Position numbers and translations under genes: made by a program
From: CAVPRW01 sp046727435 [NCBI: bacterium]
Lineage (GTDB): Bacteria; Tectomicrobia; Entotheonellia; J063
Length of the DNA: 15,222 bases
Reading direction: 5' to 3'
Assembly (NCBI GenBank): GCA_046727435.1
Contig: JBKPCR010000345.1
Location: 1 to 15,222 of the forward strand
Shown here: positions 1 to 6,988 of the stretch, one piece after another
How the letters are laid out: the number at the start of each line of letters is the position of its first letter
How positions within the stretch are numbered: position 1 is the stretch's first letter
The notes under the pieces: model-generated
Databases searched by the model: none
What the model saw: only the letters and a program-made list of their open reading frames with translations
Told to the model about the DNA's origin: nothing

Positions 1-948
1 GCCGCCGCCGCTCCATGCCCGGCCGCGTAGGATATGCAGGCCACGCGGCAAGGTCGTCTGATCATCTCGGGGAGAGGTGACGATCGATTTCACTCCGATG
101 GTGGTGATCAGTTCTTTATTGGGATCGTTAGGCGAGCTGCCGTAATAATAAAAGTTGTAGTGATACCAGCAATCGGGTGGCTGCTCGAGCAGTTCGAGGC
201 GCCGGATCCATTTCACCGACCAATTGCCGGACCAGCCGGGAACCACGAGGCGCACGGGGGCCCCATGCAGGTGCTCCAACAGTTCCCCATTCATCGCCCA
301 GGCCAGGATCGTATCGGGGTGCAGGGCCTTCTCCAGGGGCAGTCCCTTATCGTAAAAGAAGGGCTTGGTGCCTGGGCTGGCACTCGTCGGCACACCCTGA
401 TCCCAGCCTTCGGCTCGCACGTGCGCCGCCCTTGCACCGATCCCCGCCTGCTCCAGGACAGCTGCCAGGGGCACGCCTGTAAACTCTCCGGCGCTGAGGA
501 TCATGGCTTCCTCACACCGTAGAGGCTTCTGGCCCATGCCCTGAAAATACTCAAAGTAGTTGGCATCGCTGCCGGAGCACTCCATAACGGTGCGCACGGT
601 ACGGGCGGGCAATCGTCGGAGAGCCTCGTAGGTGATCTCCAACGGACGCTTCACGGCGCCATCAATCGTGAGCCGCCAATGCTCGGGCATCACCGGTTGC
701 GGTACCGCAAAATGTTGTACGACATAAAATAGATGGGTAGGAGTCATCAGGCCTTCCAGGTCCATGACAGGTGTGCGCACCCTGGTGATACGCCCGTCAT
801 CGTCCACGATAGTCTTTGGCTGAGCGACATTCCGGCTTGGCCATCCCATATTTTGCCCGCTGCCAAGCCCGCCGGTTTGCGTTGTCGCTCCATTGGGGTT
901 GTCCATCCGCAGGAAATCAGGTTCCAGCTCTTCACGCTGCGTCGCCAT
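1..948 (-). CDS. Sulfite oxidase / SoxC-family molybdopterin oxidoreductase (5' part, runs off left edge)
   Basis: The frame is open from the ATG at 948 to base 1 (316 codons) without a stop, so the gene continues beyond the window. The family oxidises sulfite or sulfane sulfur at a molybdopterin centre. Visible landmarks are the candidate Mo-ligand Cys124 in VMECSGSD, AEGWDQG (179-185), HGAPVRLVVPGWSGNWSVKW (228-247), and ITTIGVKSIV followed by RGRAWSG, where the Ig-like dimerisation domain begins. The N-terminus (MATQREELEPDFLRMDNPNG) has no Sec or twin-arginine signal, so this version looks cytoplasmic or dependent on a partner. GGGAG lies 7-8 bases before the ATG. A second ATG at 967, out of frame, starts an 11-codon ORF behind AGGAG. 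It follows the thiol dioxygenase by 111 bases on the same strand, which supports a sulfite-disposal role. The exact substrate within the family is not determined. Confidence 0.88.
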   Translation of the reverse strand, partial: MATQREELEPDFLRMDNPNGATTQTGGLGSGQNMGWPSRNVAQPKTIVDDDGRITRVRTPVMDLEGLMTPTHLFYVVQHFAVPQPVMPEHWRLTIDGAVKRPLEITYEALRRLPARTVRTVMECSGSDANYFEYFQGMGQKPLRCEEAMILSAGEFTGVPLAAVLEQAGIGARAAHVRAEGWDQGVPTSASPGTKPFFYDKGLPLEKALHPDTILAWAMNGELLEHLHGAPVRLVVPGWSGNWSVKWIRRLELLEQPPDCWYHYNFYYYGSSPNDPNKELITTIGVKSIVTSPRDDQTTLPRGLHILRGRAWSGGG

Positions 949-1059
949 TCGCGTGCTCTCCCGCCATGGGATTACTCCTGGTCAATGCTTTATATGCCTG
1001 CAGGGACGGGATTGCAGTCCGCCCCTGGCATGCTCGCCTGCGACATCTCCTAGTTGCAA

Positions 1060-1638
1060 TTATTCAGGGCGTGGCCGCAGGGCCCGATCTTCTACCGCGA
1101 CGCGTTTTTGGTCGGGCGCGAAACGCAGCGTCTTTTGTTTTTCGACGTCCCCACCGGTGATGCGCAGGAAAAAGCTTCGATCCGGGTAAGCGATGGAGTG
1201 AATATAGCCGCGCTGCATAGCGATGGCGTTTCCTGGCAAGAGTTTTACTTCGCGTCCCACTTGGAGGTCGGCGTAGCCTTCTTTGCTGCCGTCGTCCAGG
1301 CGTTGCCAGACCTGCATGTCGGTGTGATTAGTGTACTGGCCATAGACCACCCAGCAGGGGCCATGATCGTGAGGGCTGGCGCCGCCGGCCTTCTCGCGTC
1401 CATGCACCAACACATAGACATCAGTCTCGGGGTCGTGATGGATGCAGTGGGTGCCGAAGGGGGGTGAATCGCCGAGATGGTCGCGCAGCAGGTTGGGATT
1501 ACGCAGCAGCAGCTCCAGGTGTTGACGTACTTCCTCAACGCCTTCGGGGCCTGGTTTACTTTTGAGGCTGCGACGGGTGTCGGCAACGAAATCCTCCAAG
1601 CTATAGGCTTTTTCCAAAGTCTCGGCTTGCGTACTCAT
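1060..1638 (-). CDS. Cysteine dioxygenase-like cupin thiol dioxygenase
   Basis: A 192-residue single-domain cupin. The predicted iron-binding set is His90 and His92 in SPHDHG and His147 in GYIHSI, with the cupin strand WVVYGQ between them, as in cysteine dioxygenase and 3-mercaptopropionate dioxygenase. Such enzymes add O2 to a small thiol to give a sulfinate. The length suits bacterial members (about 190-200 residues). Cys95 sits just after the HxH motif, but I cannot say whether it forms a Cys-Tyr crosslink. The start at 1638 has GAGGAGG immediately upstream with good spacing. The gene lies between an IclR regulator (78-base gap) and a sulfite-oxidase-family gene (111-base gap) on the same strand, consistent with a thiol to sulfinate to sulfite to sulfate route. 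The substrate (cysteine, mercaptopropionate or another thiol) is inferred only as a class. Confidence 0.82.
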   Translation of the reverse strand: MSTQAETLEKAYSLEDFVADTRRSLKSKPGPEGVEEVRQHLELLLRNPNLLRDHLGDSPPFGTHCIHHDPETDVYVLVHGREKAGGASPHDHGPCWVVYGQYTNHTDMQVWQRLDDGSKEGYADLQVGREVKLLPGNAIAMQRGYIHSIAYPDRSFFLRITGGDVEKQKTLRFAPDQKRVAVEDRALRPRPE

Positions 1639-1716
1639 GAATGTCCTCCTCGCTCGACGACATTAGTCTTCCGTCACTCCCTTCTTTTCCTCCCCCAAGA
1701 GAGCGAGGTGAAGGGT

Positions 1717-2517
1717 CTATGATTCCGCTGCGCTATGGCCCAGCGCAGCAGAGATCTCCCTGGCGACCTTGATGACCTGTCCTCCCAGCTCCTTCAGCAC
1801 CTTTGCAGTCAGCCGATGCGATGGCCCCAGCACACTCACAGCCACGAGGGTCTGGCCACTGCGATCGCGGATTGGGGCCGCGACAGCCGCCGCCCATGGT
1901 GAGCGCTCCCCTATGCTTACGGCATATCCGCGCACTCGTGTCCTGTCGAGCTCAGCCCGCAACGCGTCCAGATCGGTGATCGTCTCCGGCGTCAGCGGCT
2001 CCAACGTTAACGTGGCGAGCACGCGTTCGCGCTCATCCGCGGGCAGAAACGCCATCAACGCCTTGCCTGGCGCGCCCACATGCAGCGGCGCGGTCAGGCC
2101 CATGGCCTGTGAGTATTTGACCTCCTGGTCGCTCGGCAGCTCTTCGATACAGACTCGCCTGTTCCCCATGCGAATATTCAAGCTCACGGTCTCATTAGTC
2201 GCCTGGCGGAGTTGTTCCAGATAGGGGCGACAGAGGCTACGCAGGTCTTGCTGGCGCAGAACGATCCAGGCGAGCTCGACTAGAGCTGGGCCAAGGCTGT
2301 AGAGCTGGGTGGCGGGATCGACGACCACCAGGCCCTTTTTCTTTAATAACGACAGGAGCCGATGCGCCGTGCTCTTGTGCAAGCCCAGGCGTTGGCTAAT
2401 GTCGACCAAACGCAGTTGGGGACGTTGCAGGTCGAAGCAAAAGAGCACGTCGATGGCCTTCTCGATCGACGATGGCCGCGGCGGTGTCCGGATGGGGTGA
2501 GGATGGTGGTTTCGCAT
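1717..2517 (-). CDS. IclR-family transcriptional regulator
   Basis: A 266-residue protein with the IclR layout. The N-terminal winged helix is IEKAIDVLFCFD ... LRLVDISQRLGLHKSTAHRLL, followed by the wing (KKKGLVVVDPATQLYSLG). The C-terminal effector domain shows GAPGKALMAFLP and RGYAVSIGERSPWAAAVAAP, the hallmark strands of the ligand pocket. The frame stays open upstream to 2577, but I chose the ATG at 2517: GAGGA lies 7-8 bases before it, a canonical IclR follows, and the upstream extension would overlap the -10 box. It is first in a minus-strand series with the thiol dioxygenase and sulfite oxidase genes and probably controls them. IclR proteins usually respond to small carboxylic or aromatic acids; the ligand here is unknown. 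Confidence 0.9.
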   Translation of the reverse strand: MRNHHPHPIRTPPRPSSIEKAIDVLFCFDLQRPQLRLVDISQRLGLHKSTAHRLLSLLKKKGLVVVDPATQLYSLGPALVELAWIVLRQQDLRSLCRPYLEQLRQATNETVSLNIRMGNRRVCIEELPSDQEVKYSQAMGLTAPLHVGAPGKALMAFLPADERERVLATLTLEPLTPETITDLDALRAELDRTRVRGYAVSIGERSPWAAAVAAPIRDRSGQTLVAVSVLGPSHRLTAKVLKELGGQVIKVAREISAALGHSAAES

Positions 2518-2537
2518 ACAGAAATCCTCTTTCACTA

Positions 2538-2548
2538 TGTGGAACACA
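2538..2548. promoter_or_regulatory. Candidate IclR operator overlapping the transcription start
   Basis: TGTGGAACACA is an inverted repeat with 4-base arms (TGTG/CACA) around GAA. It touches the -10 box and covers the predicted start point of the iclR promoter. That is where an autorepressing IclR-family protein would be expected to bind. The assignment rests on position and symmetry only. Confidence 0.35.
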
Positions 2549-2577
2549 CTATAACGCCGCTGAGGACAGGCAGTCAA
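2548..2577 (-). promoter_or_regulatory. Sigma70-type promoter of the iclR operon
   Basis: Reading the minus strand, TTGACT (2577-2572) is followed 18 bases later by TATAGT (2553-2548). That predicts a start of transcription near 2541 and a leader of about 25 bases to the IclR ATG at 2517. It is one of the best promoter matches in the window. Confidence 0.65.
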
Positions 2578-3341
2578 GCGATTTGTGGTAGAGGGAGGAT
2601 AGAGGTGGGCCTTTCAGGCGCTGGTGGTGAAAGGTGTGATCGCATCGGCAGGTATCGGCAGGGCACTCGAATATCAGGTACAGAGCTTCTGCGAGGTGAT
2701 GCACGAAATGCAGGATTCCTGTGCACCACTTGAACAGGCTCGCGGCAGAAGGCGGGCTTCCCCCGCTTGTGCCGTCCTTCATCGGTCGAGCATCGCCAGG
2801 AGGTAGTCACTATGAGGAGTGTCTGGTGGGAATAGTTGTAGGTGAGGTGGAATGCCTGCACGGGGGGAGCAGAAGCCGGGCTGATGTCGGCAGAGAGAAG
2901 CTCGGTTATCTGCTTTGTCGATTCCCTGAATAGTGGCTGTGATGCCGCGAGCCTTGCATATCCCGCATGCGATGGGAGCTAGCGAAATCGCTTGCCACCA
3001 GCGTGATGCCCGGCTGCGGAAATCTTCGTGGCTTGCCATCCCGACAAAGTGTGTGGGGTCGCTGGATATTGAGCTTTTAGGCCATTAGCGGGGGTTCGTT
3101 TTGGAGGGCCATGAACGACTCCAGCTCGGGTCGGACCTCGGCAAGGATCTGGACCCAGATAGTCATGCTAGCGCGATCGTCGGGGTTAAGTGTAGGGGCA
3201 TCGCAGTGGGCATCAGGCTCCCTTCTCGGCTTCTGGAGTCTGGAGCTACTGTTGATAAAATACATTATCGACAGTTCAGAGGGAAGGGGGAATTTGAAGT
3301 AATAGCCATGGAAACAACGCGAGAAATTTTCAACTCCACTC
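2578..3341. other. Intergenic region without a supportable gene
   Basis: This stretch separates the leftward sulfur operon from the rightward merR cassette. Only short overlapping ORFs occur on both strands, none with a recognisable domain plus a Shine-Dalgarno. The frame ending at 3077 on the minus strand finishes with a coding-looking tail (NPDDRASMTIWVQILAEVRP), which may be a gene remnant, but I could not assign it to a family. Confidence 0.5.
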
Positions 3342-3373
3342 TTGACCCCGTATCTAGCTCCAGGGTTTATACT
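3342..3373 (+). promoter_or_regulatory. MerR-type promoter/operator with 20-bp spacer
   Basis: TTGACC (3342-3347) and TATACT (3368-3373) are separated by 20 bases, longer than the normal 17. Such an elongated spacer is typical of promoters that MerR-family activators untwist. The spacer region carries an imperfect dyad, ACCCCG (3345-3350) against CAGGGT (3361-3366), in the expected operator position. It drives merR itself, so the regulator is in the same transcript as its target genes. Confidence 0.7.
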
Positions 3374-3396
3374 CCTCATCATGAGAGGAGAACGAT

Positions 3397-3810
3397 ATGA
3401 ATGGACTTACGATTGGAGAGGTGGCTGAGCGGGCCAAGGTGCATATCGAGACGCTTCGTTACTATGAGCGTCGGGGGCTCGTCGAGAGACCACTGCGGAG
3501 TGCCTCGAATTATCGACTGTATCCTGAAGACGCCGTGCGACGGGTGCGGTTCATTAAGCGCGCCCAGGAGCTCGGGTTCTCTCTCAAAGAAATCAAGGAG
3601 CTGCTCTCGCTTCGAGCCGCTCCTGAAGCAGAGTGCGGAGAGATTCGCGCCCATGCGGAAGCCAAAATCAAGGATATAGACGAGAAGGTTGGCGCGCTCA
3701 TGGCGATGAAGAGCGCGCTCTCGACGCTGGTTACCGGGTGCTCAGGACAGGGTCCTCTGACAGACTGTCCGATTCTTGAGTCGTTAGATACCACGGAGGT
3801 TACACGATGA
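3397..3810 (+). CDS. merR: MerR-family regulator, Hg(II)-type cysteine pattern
   Basis: A 137-residue MerR protein. The N-terminal winged helix is LTIGEVAERAKVHIETLRYY, with ASNYRLYPEDAVRRVRFI in the wing. A long dimerisation helix follows (about residues 80-110), then a C-terminal metal loop. Cysteines 80, 115 and 124 keep the 35- and 9-residue spacings of the Hg(II)-binding Cys82/117/126 of Tn501 MerR, so mercury or a related thiophilic metal is the likely inducer; Pb(II)-type relatives align similarly and remain possible. AGGAG lies 7-8 bases before the ATG. The stop overlaps the next gene by ATGA, giving translational coupling. The upstream promoter has the expected long spacer, so autoregulated activation is likely. 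Confidence 0.88.
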   Translation: MNGLTIGEVAERAKVHIETLRYYERRGLVERPLRSASNYRLYPEDAVRRVRFIKRAQELGFSLKEIKELLSLRAAPEAECGEIRAHAEAKIKDIDEKVGALMAMKSALSTLVTGCSGQGPLTDCPILESLDTTEVTR

Positions 3811-4070
3811 ACGCCAAGAGAACGATTGAGATTTTCAGCGCGGGATGCCCCGCCTGTGAGGACACCATTGAGCTGGTGAACCGCGTGGCCTGTCCATCCT
3901 GTGAGGTCACCGTGCTTGATATGAAGCAAGCAGAGGTCGCCAGCCGGGCGAAGCGCATAGGAATTCGCTCAGTCCCGGCGGTGGTCATCAACGGCCAACT
4001 AGCGGATTGCTGTGCTGGGCGAGGTCCTGACGAGCAGACCCTCCGAGCGGCTGGACTCGGACAACCGTAA
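3807..4070 (+). CDS. Small thioredoxin-fold protein of mer-type cassettes
   Basis: An 87-residue thioredoxin/glutaredoxin-fold protein without signal peptide. It has an N-terminal strand (RTIEIFSAG), a CPAC active site at residues 14-17, a second CPSC pair, the cis-proline segment SVPAVVINGQ, and a further CC near the end (LADCCAGRG). The extra cysteines suggest metal or sulfur handling rather than general disulfide reduction. Its ATG overlaps the merR stop (ATGA), with GGAGG about 8 bases upstream inside merR, so the two are co-translated. Similar small proteins accompany merR in metal resistance clusters. A role in passing Hg(II) or reducing equivalents between thiols is inferred from this context, not shown by the sequence. 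Confidence 0.75.
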   Translation: MNAKRTIEIFSAGCPACEDTIELVNRVACPSCEVTVLDMKQAEVASRAKRIGIRSVPAVVINGQLADCCAGRGPDEQTLRAAGLGQP

Positions 4071-4132
4071 GGGAACCGTAGCGGGTAACGGCTGTGGTCC
4101 CACCTGGAGCGGAGGGGCACGACATCGGCACA

Positions 4133-4468
4133 GTGACGCCAATGCTGGATGCGCTCTGGCTGTTCCCTCTCCTTTTGGCCACGGGCCTTGCCGCCGGCTG
4201 GGTCAATGCCGTGACTGGCGGGGGTGGCCTAGTCGTGCTGCCCATCTTCCTGGCAGTGGGCTTTCCCCCGCACCTCGCCTTAGGAACGAATATGCTTCAG
4301 TCCAGTGCTGGCACCTTAGCGGCGGCATACACCTTCGTTCGCCACGGGCAGGTTGACCCCACCGAGGCTCGAATCGGAATAGCGTGGACGTTGGTTGAGG
4401 CGGTTACAGGGGTGGTAGCGGTCGAGCGCCTTGACCCGATGGTCCTCAAGAACCTGCTGCCACCTTGA
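4133..4468 (+). pseudogene. 3'-truncated TauE/SafE-family permease
   Basis: The product has the first membrane segments of a TauE/SafE transporter, including the glycine-rich signature AAGWVNAVTGGGGLVVLP, then LGTNMLQSSAGTLAAAYTFV and a third hydrophobic stretch (WTLVEAVTGVVAV). It ends after KNLLPP at a TGA (4466-4468), only about 110 residues into a family of roughly 250. Sequence beyond the stop does not resume the family in any frame, so this is truncation by rearrangement, not a single frameshift. The start is uncertain: GTG 4133, ATG 4142 or an upstream GTG at 4094 are all in frame. It follows the thioredoxin-fold gene and was probably the third gene of the merR cassette. A residual function is unlikely. 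Confidence 0.75.
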
Positions 4469-4518
4469 TATCCTGCGGGAGCAGTATTACGACATGACCG
4501 CTGCCCATGGCAATAGTT
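4469..4518. other. Junction between the merR cassette and the ars operon
   Basis: The permease homology on the plus strand stops at about 4468, and the acetyltransferase homology on the minus strand stops at about 4519. The roughly 50 bases between match neither family. Two broken genes facing each other tail to tail mark this as a recombination or deletion scar. No transposase, inverted repeat or target duplication is visible. Confidence 0.5.
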
Positions 4519-4833
4519 TGAAAAGAGCGAGCGATACAGGGCCTGGCCTACCCCCGAGCGCCGGGCGTTGGCTGGCACGTAGACCGAGACGTCGACGGAC
4601 CACTGATAAGCTGGTCGCGTGCGATGCTCGCTCGCATAGACATACGGGAGCTGTCCCCATCTTGCTCGCAGACCAACTAGGGCCAACGCTCCAGGGTCTT
4701 CACTACCCGCTGCTCTATGACGGGCGGCAGCTCCAATTCATAAGGAGATGGCCGTCTCACGCACCACCGGCGCATAGATGGTCTGCACGCCTGGGGCATC
4801 ATCGGGAGTTGCCAGGCGAATCACGGCGTTCAT
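4519..4833 (-). pseudogene. Broken GNAT acetyltransferase, phosphinothricin/arsinothricin type (arsN1-like)
   Basis: The ATG at 4833 overlaps the aquaporin stop (ATGA). The protein begins like phosphinothricin acetyltransferases (IRLATPDDAPGVQTIYAPVV), then shifts frame near 4741. It continues as LELPPVIEQRVVKTLERWP, meets an in-frame TAG at 4679-4677 where relatives have an aromatic residue, and runs on as LVCEQDG. A second shift near 4660 leads into the conserved core AYQWSVDVSVYV ... RRSGVGQALYRSLFS (beta-4 and acetyl-CoA loop). Homology ends at about 4519, so the C-terminal third is missing. ArsN1 enzymes of this family acetylate arsinothricin and are often in ars operons. The position after arsR, arsC, arsM and aqpS supports that original role. 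This copy cannot make a working enzyme. Confidence 0.75.
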
Positions 4834-5294
4834 GCGAAAGGCTCCGCTGAAGACGACTTATCACGAGCAACAGACGCATAGTGCAGCATGGGCATCTCTT
4901 CTACTCGTTCGGATGGAGCCGCGCGCGCGGCAGGTCCACTCTCGCCTGTAAGCATCTGCCACACGAAACCTCCCAGCGGTCCGCCAATTAATGGCCCGAC
5001 GATATACGCCCAGAAGCCACCAGCAGGCCCCGGAATGGCGATCGCTCCCCAGCCAAGCAGATACGCGACTATACGTGGGCCGAAATCCCTGGCGGGATTC
5101 CACCCAGCCTGGGTAGCCGAGGCATAGACGGCAATCGTCACCCCAAACCCCCAGACGACCGCGACTTGCCAGAGTCCGTCCTGAGCACTGGTCAGCACGG
5201 CGGCCGCCACAGAGCCGGTGCCAAAGAGGACCAGGAGATACGTGCCCAGAATTTCCCGGGCCAGGGCTCGCGGCAGTGTGCGGTGAACGCTCAT
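4830..5294 (-). CDS. Aquaporin/glycerol facilitator (aqpS-like) with internal in-frame deletion
   Basis: The 154-residue ORF begins as a normal MIP channel, with helix 1 (AREILGTYLLVLFGTGSVAA) and helix 2 (WQVAVVWGFGVTIAVYASAT), then jumps at about residue 61 to the second-half loop WNPARDFGPR and the last helix (FWAYIVGPLIGGPLGGFVW). The first NPA loop and helices 3-5, about 80 residues, are missing without a change of frame; family members are about 230-250 residues. The result has one NPA motif and about three membrane segments, so a working pore is doubtful. AGGAAGAG precedes the ATG. In ars operons such channels can let As(III) leave the cell in place of an ArsB/Acr3 pump. It lies 88 bases after the pstS-like gene and overlaps the acetyltransferase start by ATGA. 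Confidence 0.8.
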   Translation of the reverse strand: MSVHRTLPRALAREILGTYLLVLFGTGSVAAAVLTSAQDGLWQVAVVWGFGVTIAVYASATQAGWNPARDFGPRIVAYLLGWGAIAIPGPAGGFWAYIVGPLIGGPLGGFVWQMLTGESGPAARAAPSERVEEMPMLHYASVARDKSSSAEPFA

Positions 5295-5382
5295 CGGGCT
5301 CTTCCTCGTGGGTCAGTATCCGTCATACGAGCTTTGCTATCCTGTGGGGTCAATGGTGCGTCCAATCCCTTGCTTCATTGGG

Positions 5383-6489
5383 CTATGGAATGCTGCCCAC
5401 AGCGCGCACCGCACGAGAGGCCACTCGCGGCGGCAAACGGACAAAGCCCAGCGACTCGTTGAATTCCTGGCCATCGGTCAGGCACCAGGTCACATAGTTT
5501 TTGAGCGCGGCAGCTTTCGTCTGATCATAGTGCCGATAGAGGAGAAGCCAACTATAGGTCACAATCGGGTAAGAATCCTCCCCGGTGGGGTCAGGCTCGA
5601 AGACCCGGAAGTTCTCCGGCATCTGGATGTTGAGCAGGCTTGCCAGGCCATTGCCGCCATGAGGCTGGACAAACTCCCCGGCCTTGTTCTCTAACCACGC
5701 CATCATGAGCCCAGCCCGCCGGGCGATGCCATACTCGACATAACCGATGGCGCCGCGACTGAGCTTGATGCGTCCCGCGACACTCTCGTTGCCACGGGCG
5801 GCCATGGCATTTCCCGGCCACTGGAGGAGACGGCCGACACCTGGCCCGCGGTCACGCCACTCGTCACTGATGGCACTCAGATGATTGGTGAAGGCATAGG
5901 TGGTGCCGCTGCTATCCTGGCGGACGACTAAGGCGATGTCCATCCGTGGGAGGTTCAGGTTCGGATTGATGCGCTGGATGCGCGGGTCGTCCCACGACTT
6001 GATGTGGCCAAGAAAGATATCGACGTAGACCTCGCGCGTGAGCTTCAGTGGCCCGCCCAAGCCATCAAGGTTATCCGCCAGCACAATGCTTCCGGCAACC
6101 GCGGGCACGAGCTGCACCCCGCGCGAGACAGCTGCCATCTCGGCATCGCTCATGGCCGCATCACCGGCGCCGAAATCCACCGCGCCGGCGAGAAATTATT
6201 TGACCCCATCACCGCTCCCGATGGGGTCATAACTGACCAGCACCTGAGGATGATTAGTGCGATAGACCTCGAGCCACTTTTTGTAGAGCTGCGCTGGGAA
6301 GGTGGCTCCTGCCCCGGAGAGTTCGACGGTCCCCGTCGGCAGGTCCTTACCCGTGCGTCTCCCCGCACACGTGACCGTAGCGCTCGACATGATGAGCGCC
6401 AGCATAAACGCCGTGCATGGACGCGCGGCGAGCGGGTTTCTTCTTGGTGTAGTGCGATGAGTTTCGGTGATGTTTTGACGGAAGACCAC
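5383..6489 (-). pseudogene. PstS-like periplasmic phosphate/arsenate-binding protein with premature stop
   Basis: Full-length PstS homology in one reading frame is interrupted by a single TAA at 6198-6196. Before it come LSGAGATFPAQLYKKW and SYDPIGSGDGVK; after it FLAGAVDFGAGDAAMSD, RQDSSGTTYAFTNHL and RGAIGYVEYG, the phosphate-binding signatures in order. Relatives have Gln at the stop, so one CAA to TAA change explains it. The C-terminus is intact. I chose GTG 6489 because AAGGGAGAG lies 5 bases upstream; a GTG at 6519 that overlaps the previous gene's stop (GTGA) is an alternative. A hydrophobic N-terminal segment (FMLALIMSSATVTCAG) fits an export signal. PstS-like proteins recur in ars clusters, plausibly discriminating phosphate from arsenate. 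No pstCAB genes are nearby. Truncated product, readthrough or sequence error cannot be separated here. Confidence 0.8.
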
Positions 6490-6515
6490 GGGGACTCTCC
6501 CTTCTGGGTCGAGCG

Positions 6516-6966
6516 TCACACGCGGCGTTCAAGCTCCTCAAGCCACTGCTGCACACGGCGCTGAATCTGGTCGCGGACGGTGCGAAAGGCATGGATGCGC
6601 TCAGCCATGGACTCTTCGGCCTGGGTTGGGTCGTCAAACGGCCAATAGAGCGTCTGGAGGGCAAACGGATACAGGCGTAGACAGCAGACAATCGTCCTCC
6701 GCCCGGTCGCAGACGATAATGGCGTAGGCGATACTGACTTTGGCAAAGAAGAGGCCAAGGCTCTTGGCGTGAAGCCCACTGGAGTCGAGGCCGATGTCGG
6801 CAAGCACCTGGCGCGTCAGCGGATACACCTCGGTCGGCGAATGACTAGCGCTGAGGACTTCAAAGCGCTCGCCGGCATAGAGACGCAAGAGGACCTCGGC
6901 TATTTGACTGCGCGCCGCGTTATGCGTGCAGTCAAAGAGGACGCAGGGTTTCGTCTCGGACCTCAT
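6516..6966 (-). pseudogene. Second arsenate reductase / low-molecular-weight phosphatase-type arsC, frameshifted
   Basis: From the ATG at 6966 the product has the P-loop CTHNAARSQ, the catalytic loop of LMW-phosphatase-type ArsC, then PLTRQVLADIGLDSSGLHAKS and IIVCDRAEDDC. Around 6675-6695 the frame changes. The C-terminal part continues in another frame as LYPFALQTLYWPFDDP ... ERIHAFRTVRDQIQRRVQQW to the stop at 6516. A single ORF cannot make the whole protein as written. Arsenate reductases of this fold convert As(V) to As(III). GGAG lies 7 bases before the ATG, which is 22 bases after the arsM stop. The stop overlaps the alternative pstS GTG. Loss of the C-terminal helix and Asp-Pro loop (FDDP) would inactivate it unless the shift is a sequencing error. 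Confidence 0.75.
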
Positions 6967-6988
6967 GCGCGTGCTCCGTCGTGCTGGC

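Noticed and set aside
34-522. Plus-strand ORF of 162 codons
   Set aside because: It is antisense to the clearly conserved sulfite-oxidase-family frame on the minus strand and has no recognisable domain.
2574-3039. Several short overlapping ORFs on both strands
   Set aside because: None shows a domain, consistent codon pattern or Shine-Dalgarno, and they overlap one another.
3077-3382. Minus-strand ORF of 101 codons
   Set aside because: Its 5' half overlaps the merR promoter and has no ribosome site or family match; only the 3' tail looks coding-like, so it is mentioned as a possible remnant only.
6196-6198. Programmed stop-codon readthrough or altered genetic code in pstS
   Set aside because: The stop is TAA, the adjacent genes use standard stops, and neighbouring genes carry unrelated lesions; mutation or error is simpler.
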